This document shows positions 25,560-36,452 of a DNA stretch of 64,000 nt, in pieces; position 1 is the stretch's first letter; each line of letters begins with the position of its first letter. The notes under the pieces are model-generated. The model was not told the origin of the DNA and made no database searches. It saw nothing but the letters and a program-made list of their open reading frames with translations. The stretch comes from Oxytricha trifallax. Lineage: Eukaryota; Ciliophora; Spirotrichea; Sporadotrichida; Oxytrichidae. The position numbers and the translations under genes are program-made. The stretch lies in NCBI GenBank assembly GCA_000711775.1, contig ARYC01001472.1, positions 1 to 64,000 on the forward strand. Reading direction: 5' to 3'.

Positions 25560-26000
25560 CATAAGAAAGTATTCTTCGAAGGAAATCTGACCCTCTCCAT
25601 TAGTATCGACTTGATTAATAATGTCATTGACAGCTGCCTTTGAGATAGTCTTTTCAAATTCTAGTATTTCTTTGATTTCTTCTTTTCAGCTGAGATGAAG
25701 CCACAGCCATCCTTGTGAAGTATTCTGAAGGCCTGTTGTAGTATCTCGTTTGTGCGGAGATTCGTCTCATTTATAGAAGCACGAGCCAGAGTAGTTAATG
25801 AATCAATTGCCTTCAATATTCACAGACTTAAGCATCTTTCGATATCAGTCTTCTCCATGTTAATTCCAAACCCCATATCTTGAACCTCCGTGATTGCATC
25901 AAGTGAAAGCATACTAACTCCATTCTATCCCTGGTTGATGAGCATGGGCCCGTATACTTCATTTGACACCAAGTAGATATTTGATTCTGAATCCCTGCGT
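25560..26000 (-). pseudogene. Calcium-dependent protein kinase-like EF-hand region, decayed
   Basis: Minus-strand EF-hand loops are recognisable in three places. The last is DTNGEGQISFEEY (about 25611-25573). Before it comes HKDGCGFISAE (about 25720-25690). Before that is VNIEGN-stop-FINYS, where TGA replaces an expected Gly codon. The helices between read EILEFEKTISKAAVNDII. Successive hands are in different frames, so at least two frameshifts separate them. Paired EF-hands of this type with FINYS-like spacing are typical of CDPK C-termini; I could not confirm a kinase domain upstream. Confidence 0.6.
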
Positions 26001-26940
26001 CTTGTATTGATCATTCTTGTCAATCAGTCTATGCAATGGCCTTTTGGTATTCTTGACTTCCAGCCAATGGCGGCACTTGACGCAGCGGGAGCTATCTCAC
26101 GATGGTGAAACTTCCTACTCAGACATCTCCTTAGAGCCGATATAATCAAGCATCAGTGTTTCCCAAAGTAATGGTTTACACATATAGTGCAGATAGATTC
26201 AGGATTTGAATAAAAGATCATAACTGTTAAACCTGCCATTTTCTTAAGCCTGCTGCCCTTTTCCACTCTAGACTGACTGCTTTTCTCTATGTTGTAGTTT
26301 ATGATACATTTTGGATTCTCATTGTATCAAGAGTACTCCAATGAGGACGCAAAGCAGTTGCCAATAGGAGGGCAGTGGGATCCTGAAACAATTTAGCGTT
26401 CTCGTTGCACTCGTTGGCATCTATATCAATGGGGTTCCCATCTATTCAGGTAATCAGATCTCTTAAATGACTTCTTCACACCAAAGTTTAACAGCCTTAC
26501 ATGCTAATAAGTTAGAAGTTGATCAATGTGTAGGAAGCAGATAATACAAGACTTTTCATCGCTATTACACATTCATTTCATGCACTTAAACCTTCTCAAG
26601 CCCTCAATGCGCTAGGGACTACTTGTAATACGATAGCCCTGCCTAAAGAGTTCCTTGTATGTAGGTCTTGCTAGAGATGGTTACTCGTTTGTTGGACGAT
26701 ACGAAACCATTGGCTTGCCATGGTTGCCTTGGGTTTTAGATGAATATTATGGAGTGAAAATCAAGGGAGAGTACTACTAAGTGATGCCTTTGTTCCATCC
26801 TTACACTGTTGCCTGTTGAATACCCTACTGTAACACCATCATATGCAGTCGTGACACTGGGCAGGCCATAGAGCACCCATGCCCTCCTCTTCACTAAGGT
26901 TGTATAGGCTAAGACTTATCAGTCAGCATTAGTGGCAGTT
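26001..26940 (-). other. GC-richer island upstream of the EF-hand relic, unidentified
   Basis: About 45% GC. One minus-strand frame is open for long runs with occasional TGAs (YNENPKCIINYNIEKSSQS, KKMAGLTVMIFYSNPESI, about 26350-26150). No domain is recognised. It may be the N-terminal part of the EF-hand gene or a different relic. Confidence 0.3.
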
Positions 26941-28345
26941 AAGAATAAGACTAATGAATGATTTAATATATTAAAAATCTTAAATACTAGATTAAAAAAT
27001 CTGGTTGCTAGTCATTTAATTAATAGGCTCTTATTATTATTATATATATATATAGACTTCAATCACAAATCAACAAGCAACCAAATATACCTATAATAAT
27101 ATTAATAATTTCAAATTTAAATATAAATTATTACAACTTTCAAGTTCAAAAACAATTAACTCTTTTATATATATTTATTATTTTATAATAATAAAGACTT
27201 TTTATGAGTAAGAAATAGGTACGAGTAAGTAATTTTCAATTATCTAAAATGAACTATGGTTTTGATAATACTATAAAAAACTATAAAATAATCTCCTATT
27301 AAATCCAAAAAGTGTAAATGATCCTATTTAATGTCCAATATAAAATAAAATATTGATTAAAAGGTATTATAATATGAAAGTTAATAAATTTAGACTATTT
27401 ATATTTTTTTAAGACCTAAATTAAGAAAGAAAGATAGCTAGTCATTTGTAATTTCATTTTTTAAATAATAATTTTAAAATGTTTTAATCAGTTTTAATGA
27501 TCTCTAAATATGTAATTTACGAATGAAATTAATAAACAGAGATAATCCAAAAATTAATGAGTTTGACTTTACTTAATTTCATCAGTAAAAAGCCTAATTT
27601 ATATAAAATGTCATCCTAAAATATGACTGATTAGTATAATAATTAAGTGTGAAATCTAAACCTATTGTAAATTTAACTATATTAATTTCCATATTCTTTA
27701 ATAAGAATTAAGTTAGTATGATAAATCATATGATTTAAAAATTATAATCAACTAAAAGGATAAGTCAAATAATTTACAAAAATCTATTTCAATAAATTAA
27801 TCTAATAAATGATAAAACTGAAAAAATAATTTATGCAAAACTTGTCGACTCATAAAATATACTTTTTTATAATTATAATGTTCTTATATTAAATTTATTT
27901 ATGATAAGCAGGTCAAAAATAAGATTAATTTTTTTGATTGAAAAGAAAATGATAAATACAATACACAATAAAATATAAATTAGGTCTGAGTATTATTTGC
28001 AATAATTGCTTTCAACCTTCATTTTTATCATGATCATCTAAATCTCGATCTTTGGTTGTCCTTTGTGAAATTATGAAAGAGATTCATCTTTGATTCGTCA
28101 CCCAGCTGTCTGTAATGAGGTAAAATACGAATATTTAGGGGAATAAATTTATTAATCAGGATTACACATGTTTTATTTTAAATATTAAATTAAATATATA
28201 AATCTAGTTACTCTACCGCAGTTTTTTATATATAAACATGATTTGAGGTAGAGTACCCTGATGATATTAATTAAATTAAAATTAAATTCATAAATACAGC
28301 ATTACTATTTACAAAGAATGCATTAAATAAAAAAGTGATATATAA

Positions 28346-28457
28346 TATGTTGAATGCATTAATTATTTAAAATATAAAAAGTAATAATCTTCAAATTATA
28401 TTGCCTTATAGAGCAACAATATTTTTTTATTTAATTAAGAAATTTATTCAACATATT
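28346..28457. mobile_element. Tiny MITE in the left arm
   Basis: About 110 bp present in the left arm but absent from the matching right arm (GATATATAATTACGATA uninterrupted there). Its ends are the inverted pair ATGTTGAAT/ATTCAACAT. This is a clean before/after comparison within one palindrome. Confidence 0.7.
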
Positions 28458-28469
28458 TACGATATTTTT

Positions 28470-28775
28470 CAAATAAAGTGAATTGTTTTAAATAATAAAT
28501 TAGTAATAATAGTAATAGTAAATGTAGTAATAGAAAATGTATATCTAAAACGTTTCATCATGTTTATAATTTCCTTTGTAAATTCTTCCATCTTTCCATT
28601 TGTAAACACCATAACCTGCTTTTCAAGCAGCTCTGCGAAGTCTTTGTCTTTCGTCGTCACACGTCTCACTGAGGAGGTACACTAAAAAATAAAATTTATA
28701 GATATGTTTTTTGTAACTTACATTTAATGTGAGTGCACAGTCAACTTCTGCGTCTGATCATTTTCATTTTTGATT
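28470..28775 (-). pseudogene. Core of the fold-back element: two-exon gene fragment
   Basis: On the minus strand DQTQKLTVHSHQ is followed by a GTAAGT...TTTAG intron (about 28725-28685) and an exon reading VTTKDKDFAELLEKQVMVF (28669-28540). The exon-intron boundary and the DQTQ motif are homologous to 48184-48460. The product is not recognised. Confidence 0.5.
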
Positions 28776-28956
28776 ATTACTAATTTATTATTTAAAACAA
28801 TTCACTTTATTTGAAAAATATCGTAATTATATATCACTTTTTTATTTAATGCATTCTTTGTAAAAAGTAATGCTGTATTTATGAATTTAATTTGAATATA
28901 ATTAATATAATTAGGGGAAAAATTTAATTAAGGAAATTAAATAGGGCGGGCAGAGA

Positions 28957-31900
28957 TGGAAGAGTAGAAACAGCCAAGAAGGAAGCTACCAGTATACGCT
29001 TAAAAGAAAGCAGAAAGTCAAAAATCTATGAAAGATTATTTTGAATATTCAAAAAGAAACCCATAGTATCAGACCTAAACATTCCCACCAAACTAAGTAA
29101 ATTAAAACAGCTATAAAAATTTAAAAAAATTTAGTACTACACTAGATAATGGTCGCCATCTTCATTTTTATCAACCTGTAAAAGAAATTGAGGGCTGGGT
29201 GAAACGGAATGAAAGATTTGCAGAAAAGTAAAGGAGCAAACTTAGAGGATAAGTGATAAACAAAAAGAGGTAGATACCATCAAAGACATTTGAGTTTAGC
29301 ATTTGCGTCCAAAATGTAAGGGGACTTAACTCGAAGTTGAAACAAGATTAAATGATGAGAGAAATCGAATTGAAACAACCAGACTTTATTGGACTCGTAG
29401 AAACGAGACTCCAAAGAATAATAGGACCTAATAATAAAAATATAACACAGACACAATTAGCCAAGAATGGCGGCGTACTAGCATTAAATGGTGGCAAATT
29501 CTAAATGAAAGCAATAAAAACTTTAAGATAGTTTGTAACTTGAAACATATTAGACTTGGAAGGATTCCCACTCCACATTTTCACAGTATACATACCACCA
29601 TACTTGAACGAAGAAATAAAGGAACTACAAAACAGACTACTGTTCATGATAAAATCTCTGAGACTCAAATGTAAGAACCAGAGAATTATAGTTATGGGAG
29701 ATTTCAACTATCACATTAAAGAATGAAGTAAAAGACTAGAGAAGTAAGGCTTAAAGACATCGATCCCTCAAGGAGAAGAAACTCACTCTAAGGGAAACTA
29801 ATTAGATGAAATATTTTAAAATCTGGAAACAATAAGTTGGGAAACTGACCAGCTCTAACTGACAGATCACAAGTTGATTTTTGCAAAACTTAGAATAAAA
29901 TACTAGGAGAGAGACCTAAAATTAACAGACAAAGAAAAGGGGTACAGAATATCAGATATAAGAAAACAGTGCCAGAAAACGTTAATTAAATAAGGAAGGA
30001 AGTTAGCGAAAAAAGACTTAGACAACCCAATAATTCGATGCTTCGAAGACTAATTGGAAATGCACAGCAAGACCAAGCACTGGTATTATCAACCCCCAGA
30101 ATGGGTAATTAAGAACAACAAACTAGAGCCTAACAACGCCTTAAAGAATAAAAAGCTGAACGGAATAACGCTATTAAAGACATGGAATAAAGCTTAGATA
30201 GAAACGACATCAAACCAATCAAAGGCATTTAATCGGAAGGTGAAAGAATAAACTTAGGTGAAGAGGCTGAAAGGAAAATAATTGAATTCTACAATAATCT
30301 TTACTAAGATGAGAGGTAAGACACTGGGGTGGACCCCAAGGGAAAGGATCAGATGATGACGTGGGATATTGATATGGAAGCATTTTTTAGTGTATAAGAC
30401 GTAGAAAAAGCCATTAAGGAATGCAACTTCAACAAAGCTATCAGACCAGATGGATTTGATGGCAATATACTTACAAAATCGGAAGAAATTCAGAAAATAG
30501 TGAGTGAAAAGATAACAGAATTGTTGAAGTCAGGCAAGATTCCACAATACATAAAAGAGGGTAGACTCATACTACTCAGTAAAACAAACGGAGAACACTA
30601 TACAGAGGTAAATAATACAAGACCAATTGTCGTGAATTCTCATTTAAACAAAATTATTGAAAAAGTGATAGTGAATAAACTTCAAGAAAAAGGGAGTGAG
30701 TTACTAAAGGCAGGAAATTATTAAAGCGGTTTCAAGGAAAACAAGAGCACTCACTTAAACTTGATTAAACTCCTAGAACATATAAAGAACTCCAGAAGGA
30801 AGAGTAAGCAAAGAGAAGTATACTTACTAGTAGACCTTTAGAAAGCTTACGATTCATTCTGGAAAGACAAGTTATTATAAATCCTAAAAAAAAGAGCAAA
30901 GACTGAGGATGACAAGATCGCAATTAAATTGGTGGAAGAATTGTATTAGAAAAACAGAGTCAAATTCGGGAATGAATACACTAAGACGCAAGAGGGGGTA
31001 ACACAAGGGAGTAGGATCTCCCCAATGCTGTTTAACATCTACCTTTAAGACCCCATTCAGTCATAAAAAAGAATTATAATCAATAATTAAAAAGGAAAAC
31101 TAATGGCATTTGCAGATGATTTATTGATCAATATAAAAATCAGCAGCGATAAAAAGGAGTCATTGACAGCTTTAAAGAGTTGGAGAAAACTCATAATCTA
31201 AAACTAAACACGAAGAAGACAGTATTTCTCAGCGATGTAAAATAGTTTTAGTAAACGACAGAGGCTGAGGGAATAAAAAAAGTAAAAGAAGCAAAATATT
31301 TGGGAATTAATATAAACTTAAGTCCTCATGAGATGTTGAACGACACGTGTAATGAGCTGAAGAAACTGACAGAATTTAACCAAAAGTTAACAAAATCAAA
31401 CAATCCTAAAATAGGGGACACAATTATGGTAGCTTAAATAAGATCACTCCTAATCTATAAATACACTCCTTTATTAGCAGCAAAATATTTGAAAATAGAA
31501 GATATTGACAAAATGGAAACACAACTATAGAGGATAGCATTTAAAACCCCCAAAGATATACCCAACAAAATTCTAAGGAACGTAACTCAGCTCAAGGAGA
31601 GTAGCACAGCAGAGATAATAAAAGAACTCGTTAAGAAGAACATAAAAAAATAAGACATGACATAGGTTATTACTTGCAAAATAACAAAGGCAAAAGTCAA
31701 GTTTAGAACAACAAAATTAAACCCCAATAAACTAAAAAGATCTTTATCACAAAAAATGTGATGGATACCATAATGGCTATTAGTTAAGGAAGATCATTGG
31801 TAAACTACGGGATGAGCCACTATTGCAATGCACATAAGATGTTCGTGAACACGACACACATGAGGAATTGTAACCTTATTAATGGAGCTGGAGATCCAAC

Positions 31901-31985
31901 AAGATTCACAAAATTAATTGGAGATCATAGACTAATTAATTTACACAGTAAGACTCAAATAGTAGTTCTGGCAAACATGATTTGA
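28957..31985 (+). pseudogene. LINE-C endonuclease/reverse transcriptase ORF
   Basis: Starts at ATG 28957 (MEEQKQPRRKLPVYA). An AP-type endonuclease occupies about 29300-29900: VQNVRGLNSK, GLVETRL, FTVYIPPYLNEE, IIVMGDFNYH and TDHKL. The reverse transcriptase covers about 30380-31200: KEGRLILLSK, NNTRPIVVNSH, GFKENKSTHLNL, GVTQGSRISPMLFNIYL and the intact catalytic FADDLL at about 31105. A Cys/His knuckle (CNAHKMFVNTTHMRNC) lies at about 31815-31860. Breaks: TGA codons within the EN (about 29537 and 29725), a frame change around 30250, another around 31150 and one near 31760. The full protein would be about 1000 residues. Confidence 0.85.
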
Positions 31986-32701
31986 TTGGATGAGAGAATA
32001 AGAGGATTAGAGACTAAAGGTTATTTCCAAAAAGTCAGGAGACAATTCAGAGTTACATATATCAAGAAACTGAAACCTACATCAGGTGGGGAAGGTCTAA
32101 TTCAATTGTGAAGAAAAACAAAAAAAACTATATTTAATATTCAAATCAGGGAAATGAGATGATAGGAAATTAAAAAGAGAGAATTATAATGATTAAGATT
32201 CAAATCATAAGATCATAAGATCTAAGAGATGGAAGAAATTAAATAAAACCCAAATCTTTAAAAGTCAAATAAGAGGCAAACCAACAGAGTAGGGATAAAC
32301 GGGAAGGAACAGCATTATAAGAAAGAGTAGTTCTGGCAAAGAGATAAGGAAATCAGATACGACCAAAGAGACAGAAGCAGAGACTAAGAAGCCCTCGGGA
32401 TAAGAGAGAATAAGAACTAGAAAGTTCCGCTAAACAATCAGATGGGATTTAAGAGTAGACTGAAGATTGGACAATAGAACCCAAGCATAAAGATCAATGA
32501 AACAAATGCTCAGATAATTGTTTTGACACACGAGGATGGAACTCCATGTATTTAGAGAGATCCTATGGAACTCAAAAGATTTATTGACTTAGCAGAAGTT
32601 TCATGCTAAAGATTTGACAAGATTATTCATACAAAAAAGGATGGAATCCCTAGACCACCATAATGATGACCATAGTCTGTTGCTCTAGCACAAGGAGTAA
32701 G

Positions 32702-33922
32702 ATGGAGAAAGCATCGATAAAAAGATTCAATGATAGAGAATAGGCCAGAAGAAGAGGAGCCAAAGAATGGGATCTATAGATAGAGAGAGAACAAGAACAC
32801 TGGAGAGCGATCAATGAAAGTTGGCAACATGAAGACCTAATACCAGGAAGGCACATTTAAAAAATTACTGTAGAAATGTGCTTAAAATAAATTTAGGAAG
32901 CGCAATTTAATGAAGTTAAGATCTCCCAACTAATCTTACCACCCATAGTCTTGAACGACAAAGGAGTAATGCACTTAGAAAAGTGTATTGGTTCAACAAA
33001 CTGGAAGTTAGACAACAGCAAGTACTGGAAGGAACCAGAGAGCATTAACAGCATCATAATCCCAGTATGCTGTTAGAGCAAGATTAAGAATTGCTAGAAC
33101 TGGATTATCTTGAGAATGAATAGAGGCTCAAGTAGAGCAGAGATGTACGATATAAGGAGACAAGTAGGGAGCATGGGTGTAATACAGAAGCACTAAAGGT
33201 AAGTCAACGAAATGGTTTCACAAGTTATGGGAAAGGATTACTAAGCCAAGCAGCTAGTAACCAAGCCAGAAATCAACCAAGTGATGGACCCAGAAGATTA
33301 CGGGGTACTGCTTATACTTATGGTAAATCACTTAGCGTTAGAACTCCTAGGAGAACCAATCTTCCAGATATTCTCCTAGGACTGGATCAACATGCAGAGA
33401 TGCTATCTTACGTTTAATCTTGAGATAGGATATATGAAGTTGGAGATTGGAAAATCTAGCATCTCAATCAGGGAAGAAGATTTGGAACAGATAACAGAGA
33501 AGTGAAATGAGAATTTGTGGAGAAATGAGTAGGAGGATAAAGGAACGGAGATGATGAACCAGAATTCTCATATAGATATATGGGACGAATTAGTTCTGCA
33601 GAACGGAGAAAAATGGAAATGGAATAGTCAAACATCGATGATGAAGGAAAATTCAGTGACGTCGAAGATAACGAGGCAGAATAGAAAGTTATCTTTGCAC
33701 CCAAAAGGAAGACAGAATAGCAGGAGCAAGCAAGGAGAAACTCATTCAAGGCCAGCCATCGATTAGACCAGCCCTTATTAGAACACTTGTGATGAGATAG
33801 GAGGCCAAGTTGAGGTGTAAGGAAACTGCAATGATGGGAAGAGAGAAGACAATAATACTGACATAAATAAGGAGGAACCCAACAGACTTGAGGAGAAAAA
33901 TGACAATTTAGTATTGTAATGA
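32702..33922 (+). pseudogene. LINE-C second ORF with a degenerate Ulp1/C48-like peptidase domain
   Basis: A 407-codon frame from ATG 32702 to TGA 33920, broken only by one in-frame TGA at 33503. The middle resembles the Ulp1/SENP (C48) fold: IIIPVCC, then NWIILRMN (usual HW becomes NW, 33098), MYD for the Asp, KPEINQ near the usual oxyanion Gln, and DYGVLLILMVNHLALE where active enzymes have DCGV (Tyr codon at 33299). Both His and Cys of the catalytic triad are therefore replaced. The C-terminal MMNQNSHIDIWDELV is shared with LINE-A. Whether it belongs to LINE-C or is a separate insertion is not settled; C48 assignment is by motif only. Confidence 0.5.
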
Positions 33923-34289
33923 ATTACATTTCTAGTAGATAAATCACGCAATTTTATAAAGGCAACTGATTAGATTATTTTACCTTAAGTTATTATCTAT
34001 CTATCTATTATCCAAAATAATTAGGGTACTCTACCGCAAATCAGGTTTATATATAAAAAACTGCGGGAGAGTAACTAGATTTATATATTTAATTTAATAT
34101 TTAAAATAAAACATGTGTAATCTTGATTAATCAATTTATTCCCCTAAATATTCGTATTTTAGCTAATTGCAGACAGCTGGGTGACGAATCAAAAGTGAAC
34201 CTCTTTCATTATTTCACAAAGGACAACCAAAGATCGAGATTGATTTGATCATGATAAAAATGAAAGTTTAAAGCAATTATTGCAATTAT

Positions 34290-36385
34290 TGTTAAAATAT
34301 ATTTGAATTGGAAAAATGTGAAATTAAATATATAACAGTAAGTGTATTAAATATTAACTGCCACTAATTTGGTCAGCTCATAATTATAATTAGATCTAGT
34401 ACACTTTTAATTTTAAATCAGTAATTAATTATTAATTATTCCCTAATTGTACAATGTACATTTCTTAGAATTTAGTTTTTGAAATATTAAGGCGTACCTA
34501 ATTTCTGTACAAATTGTTCAATGTACAGTTTTGTGAGATTAGTTTTTCTTTTAAAAATTAATAGAATGAGATTAGATTTAATTGGAGAGATTTTATTAAT
34601 ATTAAATCACTAAAAAAAAAAAATATTAAAATAAGCGGAGAACATTTAGTATAAAACATCTCCCTCTCAGATTCTAAATTATAAAGTTAGCTTTAAAATG
34701 GAGAAAAGAATCAGCAAGTAGGTGAGAGACCCAATGAACGCCATTGCTTTGTTCTTGAGATCGATACAGACTAGGCATAGGACACTCATACACAAGTCGT
34801 AGAAGCGATGTCCAAAGCTACAACAAGATTCAGCCATGCTATAATCATTCAATCAACTGCGGAGAACAAGACAAGACAATATTTCACAATTCACTTGAAG
34901 CAGGATGATCTTGACCTTACCAAGAATTACTTTAGCAAGTCGGAACACATGGGACATTAGAAACTGACCAGCTTACAGTTTTCTTACTCAGTTGTCCGCA
35001 AAGTACAAATCAAAAAACTATTTGCAAACAAAGACCTACTTACTCTTCAAAGTGGAGAAACTGAGCATTTCCGGGCATTTATTGATTTCTCAAAATTACA
35101 GGGACGAAATCAGAAGAGTAGGTAATCATCAGCAAGAACTTCCTCAAAAACATAAGCCAGGATCTCTGGTACATTTAAGGAGCTTTACAGGACTCAGCAA
35201 ATAAACTCAGTTGCAGACATGTACGAGAAGTATTAAGACAATTCTGAAATGTGCGAAAAGATTGTTAGAAACCATAAGACCCTCGCCACCTATCAATCCT
35301 TTGAACACTAGATAATTTCCAGACCAACTTCAAAATAAACAAAGTTCTAATTACTAGTTGGCTTTCTCCAACGAGTTGATACACAATCACTACATTTATA
35401 AAAGCTAAATTAAACCCTCCTGCAGCAATTGCAGGACTACGACATTGTGGATTAGCTCTACAGACTAATCTTCCGAAAATGCCAAGATGAAATAAATGTG
35501 GGGTGGCTCTATGGACATCCAAACACGGGAAAGACAACGATTGCGAAGTACCTTAGAAAGATCTTTATCACCGAGGACTTTAGGATACTTATTCGAAACT
35601 TTTGCGTGGACCCTTGCAAATCAATATCAGAACTGTAGATCGTGATCATGGATGAAATCAAGAGCGACCTATTTTACGACACAGAAAAGATAGACGACTT
35701 GAAGAGATTCTTTGAAGGTGATGGGTATCCAGTAAATCCCAAGTACAAGAGCCCCATAGTAAGATTTGAGAAGCGTTAAGTGATAGCAATATCTAATCAG
35801 CTCCCGTTAGAAAGAATGAATGAACTTGATCAAAAATCGTTTGAGGCAAGGATGATGAAAGCCGAGTTCACGGGCTCAATGCAGAGACATAATGAGAAGT
35901 TCACTTTCAATGAAGTCGAGCTGGCCGTCTACTTCCAATAGCGACTGATAGAGGACGGAGACTCAGATTTGCTGGTGGACGAGCCAACCGTCGCAGAAAA
36001 CACTTATGTGGAGAAGGAGGCTGCCAAGCCTATGTGAAATGGATGATTAAATCGCACTCTGACATTTTACAGTCCTATATAACATATATATATATATATT
36101 AACCTAATATTAATTTCATTTCTCTAATTAAATCTAATATTATTCTGTACATTTTTTAAAAGAAAAACTAATCTCATAAAACTGTACATTGTACAATTTG
36201 TACGATTTGGGCATAACTAATTATTAATAACTGATTTAGAGTTAAAAGTGTACAAGATCTAATTATAATTATAATTATAAGGTGACCAAATTAGTGGCAG
36301 TTAATATTTAATACACTTACTGTTATATATTTAATTTCACATTTTTCCAATTCAAATATATTTTAACAATAATACTCAAACCTAA
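34290..36385. mobile_element. Rep/SF3-helicase element with about 265-bp terminal inverted repeats
   Basis: 34290-34560 and 36115-36380 are inverted copies (TTGTTAAAATATATTTGAAT... on the left, complement on the right). They enclose a single 409-codon gene. The element interrupts the right arm of the palindromic element: removing it rejoins AATTATTGCAA to ATACTCAAACC as in the left arm. The ends differ from TBE ends and show no telomeric repeat. About 2.1 kb. Confidence 0.8.
34808..36037 (+). CDS. Rep-like protein with superfamily 3 helicase domain
   Basis: An uninterrupted frame of 409 codons, using many TAA/TAG as Gln, to TGA 36035. The C-terminal half has SF3 helicase motifs in order: Walker A GHPNTGKTT (35513), Walker B IVIMDEI (about 35639) and motif C IAISNQLP (Asn at 35794). 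Order and spacing match Rep helicases of CRESS-type DNA replicons. The N-terminal half has YFTIHLKQDD and EHFRAFIDF, which may be Rep nuclease motifs I and II, but the second His of the HUH pair is Arg, so nuclease activity is doubtful. The frame stays open upstream of 34808 without an ATG (…RHCFVLEID), and an ATG at 34698 is in another frame, so the true start may involve an undetected intron or a frameshift. Function: replication or transposition of its element, by inference. Confidence 0.75.
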
Positions 36386-36452
36386 TTTATATTTTATTGT
36401 GTTTTGTATTTATCATTTTCATTTCAATCAAAATAATTCAATCTTACAAACC

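Larger units (their letters stand above)
28919..34021 (+). mobile_element. LINE-C: non-LTR retrotransposon with endonuclease, RT and a second protease-like ORF
   Basis: A plus-strand element of about 5.1 kb ending in a TCTA-type tetranucleotide tail (about 33998-34014). ATAATTAGGG occurs at both edges (about 28908 and 34015) and may be a short target duplication. It contains the EN-RT ORF (28957-31985) and a downstream ORF (32702-33922). It separates arms of the palindromic element, so it inserted later. Confidence 0.85.
27919..36452. mobile_element. Large palindromic fold-back element carrying later insertions
   Basis: The left arm 27919-28262 is repeated inverted on the right as 34022-34285 plus about 36375-36452. 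The next segment, 28263-28505, is repeated inverted at 28775-28918. Stripping the LINE (28919-34021) and the Rep element (34290-36385) leaves a perfect nesting order of arms around a core of about 270 bp. Total arm length is therefore about 580 bp per side. This is a fold-back transposon-like structure; its transposition mechanism is unknown. Confidence 0.75.

Noticed and set aside
33468..33749. Minus-strand ORF in LINE-C
   Set aside because: Antisense of the second ORF of LINE-C, which reads as protein on the plus strand.
35265..35537. Minus-strand 90-codon ORF inside the Rep element
   Set aside because: Antisense shadow of the SF3 helicase domain.
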